A model generated the notes under the pieces. The model ran no database searches. It saw only the letters and a program-made list of their open reading frames with translations, and had not been told where the DNA came from. From the NCBI GenBank assembly GCA_900095095.1, contig FMBT01000495.1:1-64000 (forward strand): a stretch of 64,000 nucleotides of DNA. Reading direction: 5' to 3'. Positions 12,163 through 22,139 of this stretch are shown piece after piece. A program made the position numbers and the translations under genes. The stretch is from Fragilariopsis cylindrus CCMP1102. Taxonomy: Eukaryota; Bacillariophyta; Bacillariophyceae; Bacillariales; Bacillariaceae. Every line of letters begins with the position of its first letter. Position 1 is the stretch's first letter.

Positions 12163-12722
12163 CTTTTTGGGGTCAATTTTTTGTAGGGGCATATTTCCCT
12201 CAAAAAATGGACTTAGACCCCCCTATTGAGACACAGTGCATCTCCGTTCAAAGACACGTGCTTTCTTATTAAGTTGAAATAACTCCCGGTCACTATGTAT
12301 TGGCTGTTACTACTCCGGCAGCTGCAGTCCTAAATAAAATTCGGAAGAGCATGTGTTCAAATATAGAGAGTCGAAAAACGTGCCGGGCAACCCTCTTTTT
12401 GGTCAATATTATTATGTGACTCACACCCAAGATTCAAAATTTGAAAAATGAACCAAGTTTTAAAAAAAAGAAGGAGTCAACGCATCAAAAATATGAGTCA
12501 AATGGTCAGTCTTGTAAACTTTTGGGAAAATAACTAGTAAAATTTACTAACAAATCCTCTTTTTCAACTAAATATTTCAAATTTTCATACTAACTAACTA
12601 CTAGTAAAAATATTTTAGTCACTAGCTGTTTTCGTAACTTTACCACGCATTTTACGTATTTTCATATTATTACAAAGCCACACCCAATATAATCAAAATA
12701 TTTGGAGTAAAATGGCAATAAA

Positions 12723-15112
12723 ATGCCTCCTAAAAGACGCCCAATCAGTGTCGAATGGGCCAAATCATTAGTAGGACTGTCTATGAAGGTCCCTGATTAC
12801 TGGTGGGATGGTTGCAAAGGCTATAGGCTACATGATGGTGTTATTGATTCGTATTGTGAAATCAGTCAACGCTGGAATTTATTATTAGATACTAAAGAAG
12901 ATGATGCTCTCTACCTCATGGCTTATGATGCTATCTATAAGTATGCAGACTTCAATTCCTCCACCTACAATGAATTCCAACTAACCCAACACCCTATTCG
13001 AGATGGTGATGATGAAATAGAAACAGAAACAAAAAAATATTATAGAACAGAGCCAGACGAATGGGATGAGGTTGTTATTGAAGATGATGGAGATGATAGG
13101 GGTGGACGTCCAATCGAGCCGCTTGAATGGGAAGGAGATGAAGAGTTCACTGTTAACATAACTGATGAAGAGTTAGATTCGTTAAGGGATGAAAGGGGTG
13201 AGATCAGGTTTGAGAAGGTGTTTCAATGGTGTTGTCCCTAAGTTTGGTGATGATAATGATCAAACTCTATATGATTCCAGGCTGCTAGGATGAGAAACTA
13301 TATGAGAAAGCCGAGTTCTTGAAAATGGTTACAAGCCAAGGTATTACAAAGGAGATAAAGTAATAACTGGAGATCATGTGGCTCGATTCTATGGAGCTTG
13401 TTTATGTAGAATGATCCATGGAGGTCGATCGATTGATCAGATATTTTCAACAAGAGAGATAATGGATGCTGTTCCATCGATTAGAGAGGCAATGACTAAA
13501 GCTTGTTTGGAGGATCTTACTACATGCTTGCACTACAGTGACGATTGGGATCCAGAGTGTGGTAGTGATTGGGATGACATATATGATGATCCAAAAGTTG
13601 TTGCACCACCAGGCACTGCAAAGCATCGATTGAAACATGGTCTATTGGAAGATGGGTATAATAAGGTATGTACTGTATATGTTGTTGTTGTTGTTGTTGT
13701 GTTGTTGTTTCGAATCGATTACTAACACATACCTTCCTTCTTCTTCTTACAAGCGATGGCAAGCTATTGTCAACTTTGGCAAGTGGATTACTACAGATGA
13801 AAGTAGAGTTGGTGGCTGGTATCATAGCTGTATGACAATTGGACCTGAACCAAAACCGATTCGAACTGGAGCTACTATCATTCAAGTTGTTTGCTAGAGT
13901 CTATGGTGGTCAATTCGATGAAGATATTCCAGAGATCAATGATTATGGGAAATACAAGATGATCTCTCTCTATGACCTTATGCTTGATCCATTCAAGCAT
14001 AAGGGTCATTGTGTTGTCATGGATTCTGCTTACATGAGTGATGCCATGTGTCAAGTTGGAAGAGAAGAATGGAAGATCAACATGGTGGGTACTTGTCAAA
14101 CCAATCGTACTGGTGCTGGTAGTCGTGGTAAGGCAACTGTCGCTGCAAGAGGGATCAAGGTTGGTACACATCAATCAGTTATGTATCAACACAAGGACAA
14201 GCCCATTACCTATGCTATTTGGGCTGATAACAACTATGTCAAGACGCTTTCTAACTTTCATGGTCCTAATCTTCTAAGAGGAGGAATTCAGAGAAAGCTG
14301 AGGGATCCAGTAACATTCAGAAGGAACAAGGACTTCACTGATGTTGATTGCCCTGAGCAACAATGGGTGTATTGTCAAACATATCATTTGATTGATAAAG
14401 GCAATGGTGCTGAAGCCAAGTATGATCTCTCTACTGAATCACATCTGCATGGTTGGTCGCCCAAGTTAGCATCTAGGTTTTTCAATATGAATCTTAACAA
14501 TGCCTACAACATCTACAAGTACCTTTACACCAAGTACCATCCTGATAGGACCCCAATGATAATGAGATCATGTATCAACGATTTGACTCATTCACTACTG
14601 CAACAAGGATCCGAAATTCGGACTAGAGGCTTTGGAGATGCACCAAGTGCTACAAAGGATATTACTATGCATTTAGACAACATTTTACCTCCCCTACTAC
14701 AGTACACACTGCAACTCCTCAAACACCAGTGTCTGATCTTGGTGCTAGAGCTCTTCGTTATCGTAAAGCTGCTTCTAAACTACAAAAGGAACGCCAGCCT
14801 GGAAGGAATCATATATCTGTACCAGTGGTTGTTAAGAAGAATAGGGCTACATCTTATTGCAAGTACCACAAGTGTCCTGGTAAGAATACTGGAGCAAAGA
14901 GAAAAAGAGCCTACATGTCAAAGTATGCATGTGAAGACTGTAGTCTGGAGAAGGGTGCCGATTTTTTCCTATGTAACTCTACCAAGAGTGTGGGTGGAAA
15001 TTTGGTAGTAGTTGATTGTCACACAGCATATCATGTGGAAAAGAAATTATATACAGCACCATCACCAGTGAGTACTGCTGAAAGTAGTATTATATCCGAG
15101 CTAACAGAGTAG
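12723..15112 (+). pseudogene. PiggyBac-like transposase (DDE_Tnp_1_7 plus Cys-rich domain), broken
   Basis: The N-terminus is MPPKRRPISVEWAKS at 12723, followed by an acidic region (12960-13230). The DDE-type core includes KWITTDESRVGGWYH and VVMDSAYMSDAM. The C-terminal domain (14840-15040) has the Cys/His spacing of the PiggyBac Cys-rich domain: YCKYHKCPG, YACEDC, FFLC and DCHTAYH. The spliced intron is 13666-13753 (GTATGT, branch-like TTACTAAC, TTACAAG) and joins DGYNK to RWQAIVNFG in frame; it holds a (GTT)n run. Breaks relative to copy 1 are: extra C near 13238, extra C near 13309, loss of about 36 bp after 13878 (in the GATI segment), and loss of about 36 bp near 14670 that shifts the Cys-rich domain to another frame. 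Confidence 0.8.
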
Positions 15113-15394
15113 TAGATACTTAACCAGGTAATATATAACCTCTGTTTAATGGAGATCATGTCCGTTATCTTCTTTTTTACTTTAGTTGAGTATACACACA
15201 CATACTGTTAGCATGTGTGTCGATACTCGTATTTCCCATTAACAATCTTGATTTTCGATCGAAAATCACTGTATTTAGCGCGTGTTAATTTAGCGCGCTT
15301 TATGGTTTATATACTCAATCCGCTCTCCTATCTTCAGCGTAATAAAATCTTCCACAGTTCTTGGTTGAACTGGTTGAAAAGATAATATTATTAA

Positions 15395-15910
15395 CTTTTT
15401 GGGGTCAATTTTTTTCGGGGGTGTAATTCCCTCAAAAATTGGACTTATACCCCCCTATTGAGACACAGCGCGTCTCCGAATAAGGGCACGTGTCTTTTTA
15501 TATACTCAATAGAAGCCCCGTTTGCTTTGTATGGGCCGCACCTACGCTGTAATAAGCCCGTAAAAATTAATTTTGGAAGAGCCATAGTAGGAAAATTCGC
15601 GGTAGCGCTAAGTATCGCGTTCAGTGTATGCCTGCGCGATTTTTTAAAACTTAATAAATCAAAATATTTTTGTACGTATACGAATCAACGTAACTACTGA
15701 TGTGGTTGAGTTGGTAATGTCTGAACGGGCTTGTTAGACAGGCCTGGGTTCGATTCTTCCATGCGTCAAACTTGTACCAATTTGGACTTTTTGTTATATA
15801 ATTGTCAGCTTTCAAAGTTTTTCATTTTTTTTAAAATTTTTTAGATGGAAATTATCGCGTGTATTTAACACGCGTAAATTACCGAAAAATTCCTTATAAC
15901 CTGAATCCTG
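15395..15910 (+). mobile_element. Inner TTAA-bounded PiggyBac-type derivative (MITE-like)
   Basis: A 516-bp segment lies between TTAA at 15391-15394 and TTAA at 15911-15914. Its left part (CTTTTTGGGGTC..., CCCCCCTATTGAGACACAG, CACGTGTCTTTTTATATACTCAAT) repeats, in the same orientation, the left subterminal block of the large element, but without the tip and hairpin. Its right end (TTCCTTATAACCTGAATCCTG) repeats the large element's right end. It has no gene. It may be a nested internally deleted copy or a duplication of the element's own ends. Confidence 0.6.
15696..15768 (+). other. tRNA-like sequence with Pol III A and B boxes
   Basis: TGGTTGAGTTGG (15703-15714) fits the A box and GGTTCGATTCT (15747-15757) the B box. 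Their 44-base offset equals that from position 8 to 52 in a tRNA. TCT(g)AAC/GTTAGA can pair in the anticodon-arm region, but the acceptor and T stems pair poorly. It is more likely a tRNA-derived pseudogene or SINE head than a working tRNA. Confidence 0.5.
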
Positions 15911-15914
15911 TTAA

Positions 15915-15955
15915 CTGAGGTCACTGGTTCGAGTCGATCTAGTGCTAACTAACAT
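15915..15955 (+). other. Second tRNA T-arm-like scrap (B box)
   Basis: GGTTCGAGTCG (15926-15936) matches the B box consensus except for the last base, and CACT/AGTG flank it as a partial stem. It sits directly after the TTAA of the inner element, at about the same distance from the next transposon tip as the first tRNA-like unit. Confidence 0.35.
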
Positions 15956-16109
15956 GGCGAATGATTTTGTCTTTATCTAGCAATCAACCAGTGAAAATTA
16001 GCAATATTCTCTAAGTTAAATTATTTTTTTTGGAAAAATAACACGTGTTTTAACTAGCAATTTTTTTAATAAAAAGACGAAAAAATCCTTATAACAGGAA
16101 TCCTGTTAA

Positions 16110-16891
16110 CTAGCAACACTCAAATCTTGCCATGTCATCAAATCGCAAACACTAGTAATAGAGCTAATCACATCAGGAGCATCAATCCCTATGTAAGTAT
16201 GAAATATATGTGGTCCATTCTCCTTTGAATGGAGGCTCCACAGATCAACTGGCCAGCAAGGTCATACCTACATGGTATGTTACTACTACTTCTATTCCTA
16301 CATTATTTAAAGGATAATCAAAAACACTCACCTAGCTTGCATGTGGGTCTTTTAACTACAATTTGATCTTGTTGCCAGACACATGATTCACACTTCACGC
16401 ATGTGCGCAATCTGGAGGAGTGACCTATAAGTAGTATGGACTTAGTCCCAAGCTGGCTGTTTCCTCAGTCGTGCATGTAATTGATACCTGTTTCACTTTG
16501 TAAGTGTGCGCAATCCCAGGAGTGACCTAGAATTACAGACAGACCTTGGAGATGACCCAGAAGTACAGATAGACCTTGGAGATGACATCAGCACTTCAGT
16601 CTCACTGGGCACATGATGTGTGCAATCCCAGGAATGACAAGAGAAAGCCCAATGGTTGACAATCAACCAAACCAAACCACACCTTCGCCGTTGCCCCTAC
16701 TAGCTTCTGCTTAACTCGTAATTCACACCTCATCAGGGTGAAAAACAGGACACTGTTACAAGCTGACAACCAACATTTTTCTCCTCTTCTTTCTACCAAC
16801 TACCCTACCAGCTAATATTAAGAAACACACAGTTCCCCCAGTCAAAACAAGGGACCATCTTATATATTTGTTCTGTTATATCATACTCGGA
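16110..16891. other. Intergenic with short degenerate repeats
   Basis: Three degenerate copies of a GCGCAATCxxAGGAGTGACC-type motif lie at about 16407-16428, 16507-16528 and 16621-16640, and a doubled CAGATAGACCTTGGAGATGA-like unit lies at 16537-16585. No gene was recognised. Confidence 0.4.
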
Positions 16892-17329
16892 TCAAAGTGT
16901 TTCGTTAGGGAATGAATCTTTGTCCTGCAGATGTGCTTTGCATCTTCTTATCAGTTCAGCATTGTCTGATATGCATTCGATTATTATAAATGACGCTAAT
17001 CCTAAGTATGTTACTATTATTGAGAAGAATACTGTTGCTGACAACATACCTGCTCCTTCTGCTCGTAATGTATTTCCTCTTCCATTGCAAAGACTATTTG
17101 ATCCTACAAGTCTCTTTCCTGCCGGTGTTGCTAATACCCATCCAAGACTCATGTTGTGAAAGATTACTGATCTATCTGAAACGCAAATTAGATGTCTGTG
17201 TTTGTTAAGTTCTTCTGCAATTTCATAGAAGTCAGGCCATCCGTCTTCCATTGTGTAGAATTGTACGTCCTCCAATAGTGCTTCAATCCATGTTGGTTGT
17301 GATGTTAGAAAGTTGTCCCAATTTACCAT
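16892..17329 (-). mobile_element. RNase H-like retroelement scrap
   Basis: The 145-residue frame shows DGWPDFYEIAEEL, CVSDRSVIFHNMSLGWVLAT and LRAEGAGMLSATVFF. This order (an SDGSV-like strand, GWVLA, then RAEgyGMLS) is that of an RNase H-like domain common at the 3' end of retrotransposon-encoded polyproteins in diatoms. I cannot tell whether the parent is a LINE or another class. The fragment is isolated and degraded; no reverse transcriptase was seen next to it. Confidence 0.5.
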
Positions 17330-19489
17330 TGGTCCATACGTTATGTGGATAATACTAGAGCTTCAAATCGGAAAGTTACCACTTTTGATCGATGTGTAAC
17401 AGTGTGACTTGTGTAAATGAAAGCTCTCCAAGTAGAGTTAGTAAATCTATTAAACCACCTGACTGCTCCTAATCTACTGGACCAGTAGATTTTCCTATGA
17501 TTGGTCCATTAGTGGATTTACTGGCAATCCTTAGAGCTATTAATTACACAAACAACACAACATTTTGGAATTGTAAGCCATCAGTGTGTGGATGAGCTGC
17601 TCACTACTTACTTAAAAAAAAGGTACATGGATCCATGGATCTGTTCAGGACTCTCCCTTCTCCTCTCTTATGCACCTCTTTACATTATTTATTTTTTGGT
17701 TGAAGTGGTTTCTCTCAAATAATACTGTACTGTGAGCGTGAAAAGTATACTAAAAGTATACTACCATCGCGCACAACAAATGTATTCTTAATTCAGACAT
17801 GCACCAAGTGAAAAAGCTAGAAAAAGCACTGTAAAAATACAAGTCGAATTTATTTTCACAGCGCAATCCTCCAGTGAAAAACCACTGTAAAAAGCCTACT
17901 GTAAAAAGCCTACTGTAAAAAATAACAAGTTGAAAATAATAAATATCAAAAACAACCACAACCACAACCACAACCACAACCACATACAGTACACAATCAC
18001 AGCAAGTAAGATAATATCATATATAACTGTGAGTACTACTTGTAGTAGTACCACACAGTACTGTAGTACTGTAGCTAGTAAGCTAAATACACACCTTAGC
18101 AGTAGCATATACAACTATCTATGCAGGTATAGTAAGCTTGGCACACCTTTAGCGACCCCGTAACCACAAGTACAATATCAGATATAACTGTATGCACTAG
18201 TACTAGTACTGTTGAAACAACCCAGGACAGATAGACCGTTGACTCCTCAGTCTTTCTAAGAAGGGAGGAGTAGCGCTACAGCTTTTAGTTAATAAGTTAT
18301 GTATATATTGAAACTACCCAACAACAACAGCAACTATAGTGGTTAAAGATTTTGAATCTTAATGGGAACATTTTTTTGATAGGATGCAAACGCTAGCACT
18401 GTAAAATGTATAGTGTTCTCCCTCCGTATATTTCTGAACCTAGGTATGCGCAGCTACTTTTTTTCTTCTGTTAGGATGCATACGCAAGCACTGCAAAATA
18501 TGTAGTGTTTTCTTTCCGTATGTTTCCGAAGATGAAGTGTAGCTAGTGAAGTGTAGCTAGTGCAGAATAGATATATAACTTGAAATTTAAAAGCTGCTGC
18601 ATTGCTCCTCCCCACCCTAAAAAGGCAGAGGAGTCAACGGCCAAATTGCCTATTAGTGCAGTGTAGCTAGTGAAGTGTAGCGACAGTACTTCAAAGTGTA
18701 GTGTAGTTTAGCTTGTGTAGTTCAGCTAGCTGAGCGAGTGCTGCTACATTAGCTATGGTAGCTACAGTAGCTACAGTACTTCGAAGTAGTACAGTTTAGC
18801 TAGTGTAGTTAAGCTAGTGTAGTTTAGCTGGTGTAATTGGTTAGTAAATAATTATCGCAGTGAAATTTTTGCTACTGTGGCTGCTGTAGCTAGTGCGCAG
18901 CACTGTAGCTACTGTAGTTCGCTCTGCAGAGTATCGCGGTGAAAATTTTTGAATTTTGTGCAGCGCGATGAAAATTTTGAATTTTGTGCGCTGATTGACA
19001 ATTTTTTCTCTAAGTAATTAATAGTACTGGAGATTAACCAGTAAGTGTCTGAAAAGTATACCAGGGGCTGTTCAAATATGTATACTTTTCAATGAGTACA
19101 ACCCAGTACTAATAAATTACAGTGCAATTAGTATGGGAAAGTACACACTAGTACTTTTGAAAAGTATGCTTATTTGGTATACTTTTTCTAAAAACCAAGC
19201 GAATCGTGTATACTTTTACGTAAGACTGTACGGTACTACTTGTACACAATTACAAGAACAATGCGCACATTGAACATGGTGACTCGATACTCACGATTGA
19301 TTCACCTTCAACTCCGTCTTGGTATGCACGACTCGACAATTTATTGGGAAAAATGCACGTGCAAAAAAATAGCACGACACAAAAAGCAGGCAAAAACTGT
19401 CGTTTTTCTTTAGTGTGTGTGTGTGATTGTAATGGGTTTGTCTTGTACAATGCATGTAACTAACAAAGTAACGCAGTACAATATGTATG
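17330..19489. other. Repeat-rich intergenic region, no gene
   Basis: A (CCACAA)n microsatellite lies at 17955-17985. From 18400 to 18960 the sequence is built of degenerate copies of GTGTAGCTAGTG/AGTTTAGCTAGTG and of a pair of GGATGCxxACGCxAGCACTGxAAAATxTxTAGTGTT blocks (18380-18420 and 18474-18512). GTATACTTTT-type motifs recur at 17745-17765 and 19050-19210. No coding frame was supported. Confidence 0.45.
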
Positions 19490-19491
19490 TA

Positions 19492-20010
19492 CTGGAGAGC
19501 CCGCGATTGAAAGCATTCCTCACGATCGCGCGGGATTAAAATTAATTCTTGGCGCGTGTGGGGGAAGCAGGAATCTTGTCTGAAGGCGTATACTAAAATA
19601 AGGGGGCATACCTATATATTTTCGGGGACAAACATTTTGGTCGCAATATATAAATATAAGTATTAGCGGACTGAAAAATCTATTAGTGGACAAATACTTT
19701 TATAAGTATTTTGAAAATGGCTTATATATCTATTAGCATTTTAATAACATTTAACGTTGAAAGATTTATAAATATAAGTATAAGTGTAAATAAAAATATA
19801 AGTATTAGTGTGAAAATAAATCTATTAGCGGACTGATAAATCTATTAGTGGCATATATATTTTTGTTTTTTTGTCCCCCAAAATAAAGTCAATCGCCCTA
19901 AAAAAATATTTTGTTCGCAGAAGAAAAATTACCGGGCGCCCTCCACGCTCACCAAATTTTTTAATCACGCGCGACACGATTGTAATTTCATCCAATCGCG
20001 GGCTCTCCTG
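19492..20010. mobile_element. 519-bp MITE with TA flanks and long imperfect TIRs
   Basis: The ends read C(T/A)GGAGAGCCCGCGATTG on each inward-facing strand (19492-19509 and 19993-20010) and are flanked by TA (19490-19491 and 20011-20012). The inverted similarity continues imperfectly for about 60 bases (ATCGCGCGGGATTAAAA against TCGCGCGTGATTAAAA). The middle has no gene and consists of ATAAATATAAGTATTAG and AAATCTATTAGxGGAC units repeated several times. The TA target suggests a Tc1/mariner-type helper, but the family is not certain. Confidence 0.65.
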
Positions 20011-20012
20011 TA

Positions 20013-20882
20013 ACAAACACAACACAAAAAGAAAAAACAACAAACAAGCTAACAGCTCAAAACACAGATTTTTTGTTTTCTTTCAGCGGGGCCGCCTGCT
20101 GCTATGACAGAATATATGATTGTGGATGATGACGATGGTACTTGTTTGTGATCGACGTGACGTTTCTTCCGTTGTTACAGTTAGTACTACACTTTGCTGC
20201 TATGCCATCGGAGGCACAATAAATAGTGTCAGTTATTGTGGTGGAAGTTTTTGTTCTCACATGGAGGTAATGACGACTATGAAAGAAGTGATAATGATAG
20301 TATTGATAACTAACGGAGTAATTGAAAAAAAGGTGAAAGCAGGAGAGACAGAGACAAGAGACGGAGTGACATTTTTGATTCATTTATATTTTGATTCATT
20401 TATTTTGAAGATTATTTCTACAGTATTTAATATTCCAACAGGAGCATATACATCGATACATACATCGGGGGGTATGTTAGGACTATATCATATACTGTGC
20501 TAGTATGTCATGTCATGCCACTTCGCTTCGCTTCCGGGGGTGATGAGGGGTCAGTTGCTTAGGTATCACACTTGTATACGTTATGTTACGTTGCACAAAT
20601 TGAAGGAACATCACGAAAAAGAAGAAGAGATAAAGGTGGTGGTTTCGTTTCGTTTGATTCATTTAAAATCCATTCTGATCCGATTTCGATTGTTCGGCAA
20701 CGGACTGAAGCAAGTCGAATTGAATTGAATTGAATTGAATTGAATTGAATCAATCTTCCTCTTGTCGTTCATATACCCACGTGTACACCACGCACGACAA
20801 CGTGATATAATAACGATGTTGTTATGATTGATTGTACTGTACTGTACTGTACTGTATTGTATTGTTCATATTCATACTACAT
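20013..20882. other. Intergenic with simple repeats
   Basis: Open frames here (for example 20120-20503) lack motifs and I do not support them. A (GAATT)n run lies at 20716-20749 and a (GTACT)n-like run at 20834-20857. Confidence 0.4.
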
Positions 20883-22139
20883 CTAAAATTGTTGACCAAT
20901 ATTGTCTGGTTGCGGTGTTGCCAGTTGTTGTTGGGGTTGTTGTAGAGAAGGAGAATGGCGATAATGACCTACTGCTTCTGACGGTGTACCTGGTATTGAA
21001 ACGCTTTGTTGTTGAGGAGGATGGCCATCTGATACACCTGGTGTTGGAATTTGATGTTGTATAGGATATGTTGACGATGATGGATCATGATGCTGTTGAA
21101 CGTACGTTATCGTTTGTGTTGGTAGTGGTCCCGTCGTCGGTTTTTGTACTGACAAAGCTAGTGTTGCAGTTGCAGTTGAATATTGATACTGATAATTTTG
21201 TTGATATTGTTGTGCTGGCAACGGTGGTAGTGGGAATTGTGATGGAGCTTGCTGCTGCTGCTGCTGCTGCTGTTGTGCAACATGCTGCTGCTGCTGCTGC
21301 TGAAGGTGATGCTGTTGGAAGTTATCGTGAGGTTGAGAAGCAGGAGCAGCAACGTCAGCAATAGCAGATTGTTGAGAAGGAGGAGGTGTTGTTGATGGAT
21401 TATTATTCCTCCATACTTTCCATTCACCATCTTCCCAATAATATCCCAAATTTTCTTGATGGGATGATGCAGATCGATTTGGTGGTGGTGGTAATGGTAG
21501 CGGTAACAACGATGAAACTTCTCTTGCCGTTGCCGTTGTCGGCGGTGTGTTAGTATTATTATGGTCGCGTAATTGGTGGTTTTGTTGTCGTCGTTCTGAT
21601 TCCTGTTGTTGCTTGTCCTGTTCCTCACTAATTGTCAAAGTTGTTGACGCTGTCGTTGACGCTGTCGTTGGGTACTCTTGTTGCTGCTGCTGCTGTATTT
21701 GTACGGGGTATGCTAATTCCTGTTGATTAATATCTTTGTACAGGGGTACTATACCGGTAGGTATATGTGATGGTATTACCATCATCCGTGGTGAAAATAA
21801 TGGCGTTTTTGATGATATATATTCTGTTGCCTTTTCTAATGTCATTACATAAGGTTTATATCGTACAGTATATTGTCTATTATCTATTATAACTTTCATA
21901 CCAGGTCGTAATGGTGTGTTGTTGCTATTTGTGTCGTCTACTGCCTGATGATCTACTACCTGTTGCTGTTGAATTATCGGGTTATTGTTTTGTACAATTG
22001 TCATCGTTGGATGCTGTTGCTGTTGCTGTCGATACGGTTGTTGTCCTTGTCCTTGTTGTTGTTTTTGTTGCTGTACATATCCACTAATATCATAAGTAAT
22101 GACAGCCGGTACCGCTGGATCTGCTAATACTACCGACAT
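20883..22139 (-). CDS. Gln-rich low-complexity protein, unknown role
   Basis: An intact single-exon frame of about 418 residues from MSVVLADPAVPAVITYD; an in-frame ATG 20 codons upstream (22199) is also possible, but the region between is hydrophobic-basic and looks untranslated. Gln runs dominate (around residues 45-55, 165-175, 290-320). Two ordered islands stand out: LRPGMKVIIDNRQYTVRYKP (near residue 80), which looks like a small beta-strand motif, and ENLGYYWEDGEWKVWRN (near 250), with aromatic residues resembling a short WW/OCRE-like element. The last third is Pro, Gln and Ser rich. Such composition fits a nuclear or cytoplasmic transcription or RNA-associated protein, but that is inference. 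Poly-Gln is coded by mixed CAA/CAG. Confidence 0.7.
   Translation of the reverse strand: MSVVLADPAVPAVITYDISGYVQQQKQQQGQGQQPYRQQQQQHPTMTIVQNNNPIIQQQQVVDHQAVDDTNSNNTPLRPGMKVIIDNRQYTVRYKPYVMTLEKATEYISSKTPLFSPRMMVIPSHIPTGIVPLYKDINQQELAYPVQIQQQQQQEYPTTASTTASTTLTISEEQDKQQQESERRQQNHQLRDHNNTNTPPTTATAREVSSLLPLPLPPPPNRSASSHQENLGYYWEDGEWKVWRNNNPSTTPPPSQQSAIADVAAPASQPHDNFQQHHLQQQQQQHVAQQQQQQQQQAPSQFPLPPLPAQQYQQNYQYQYSTATATLALSVQKPTTGPLPTQTITYVQQHHDPSSSTYPIQHQIPTPGVSDGHPPQQQSVSIPGTPSEAVGHYRHSPSLQQPQQQLATPQPDNIGQQF

Larger units (their letters stand above)
12129..16105 (+). mobile_element. PiggyBac-like DNA transposon, copy 2 (both ends present)
   Basis: The element is 3,977 bp with TTAA on both sides (12125-12128 and 16106-16109). 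It begins CAGGATTCCTGTTA and ends TAACAGGAATCCTG, so the ends are inverted repeats. Next to the left tip is an 8-bp stem hairpin, TGGCTCGC-CACC-GCGAGCCA (12143-12162). The same conserved subterminal block (TTTTTGGGGTC..., CCCCCCTATTGAGACACAG) occurs in copy 1. The single gene encodes a PiggyBac-type transposase with an intron and a C-terminal Cys-rich domain. Downstream of the gene lie an inner TTAA-bounded element (15395-15910) and tRNA-like sequences. The transposase is broken in several places, so this copy should be non-autonomous. Confidence 0.85.

Noticed and set aside
15696-15768. A functional tRNA gene
   Set aside because: A and B boxes fit, but the acceptor and T stems pair poorly, so no anticodon is assigned.
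20120-20503. A 127-codon open frame
   Set aside because: Composition is driven by simple repeats; no motif, no splice or start support.
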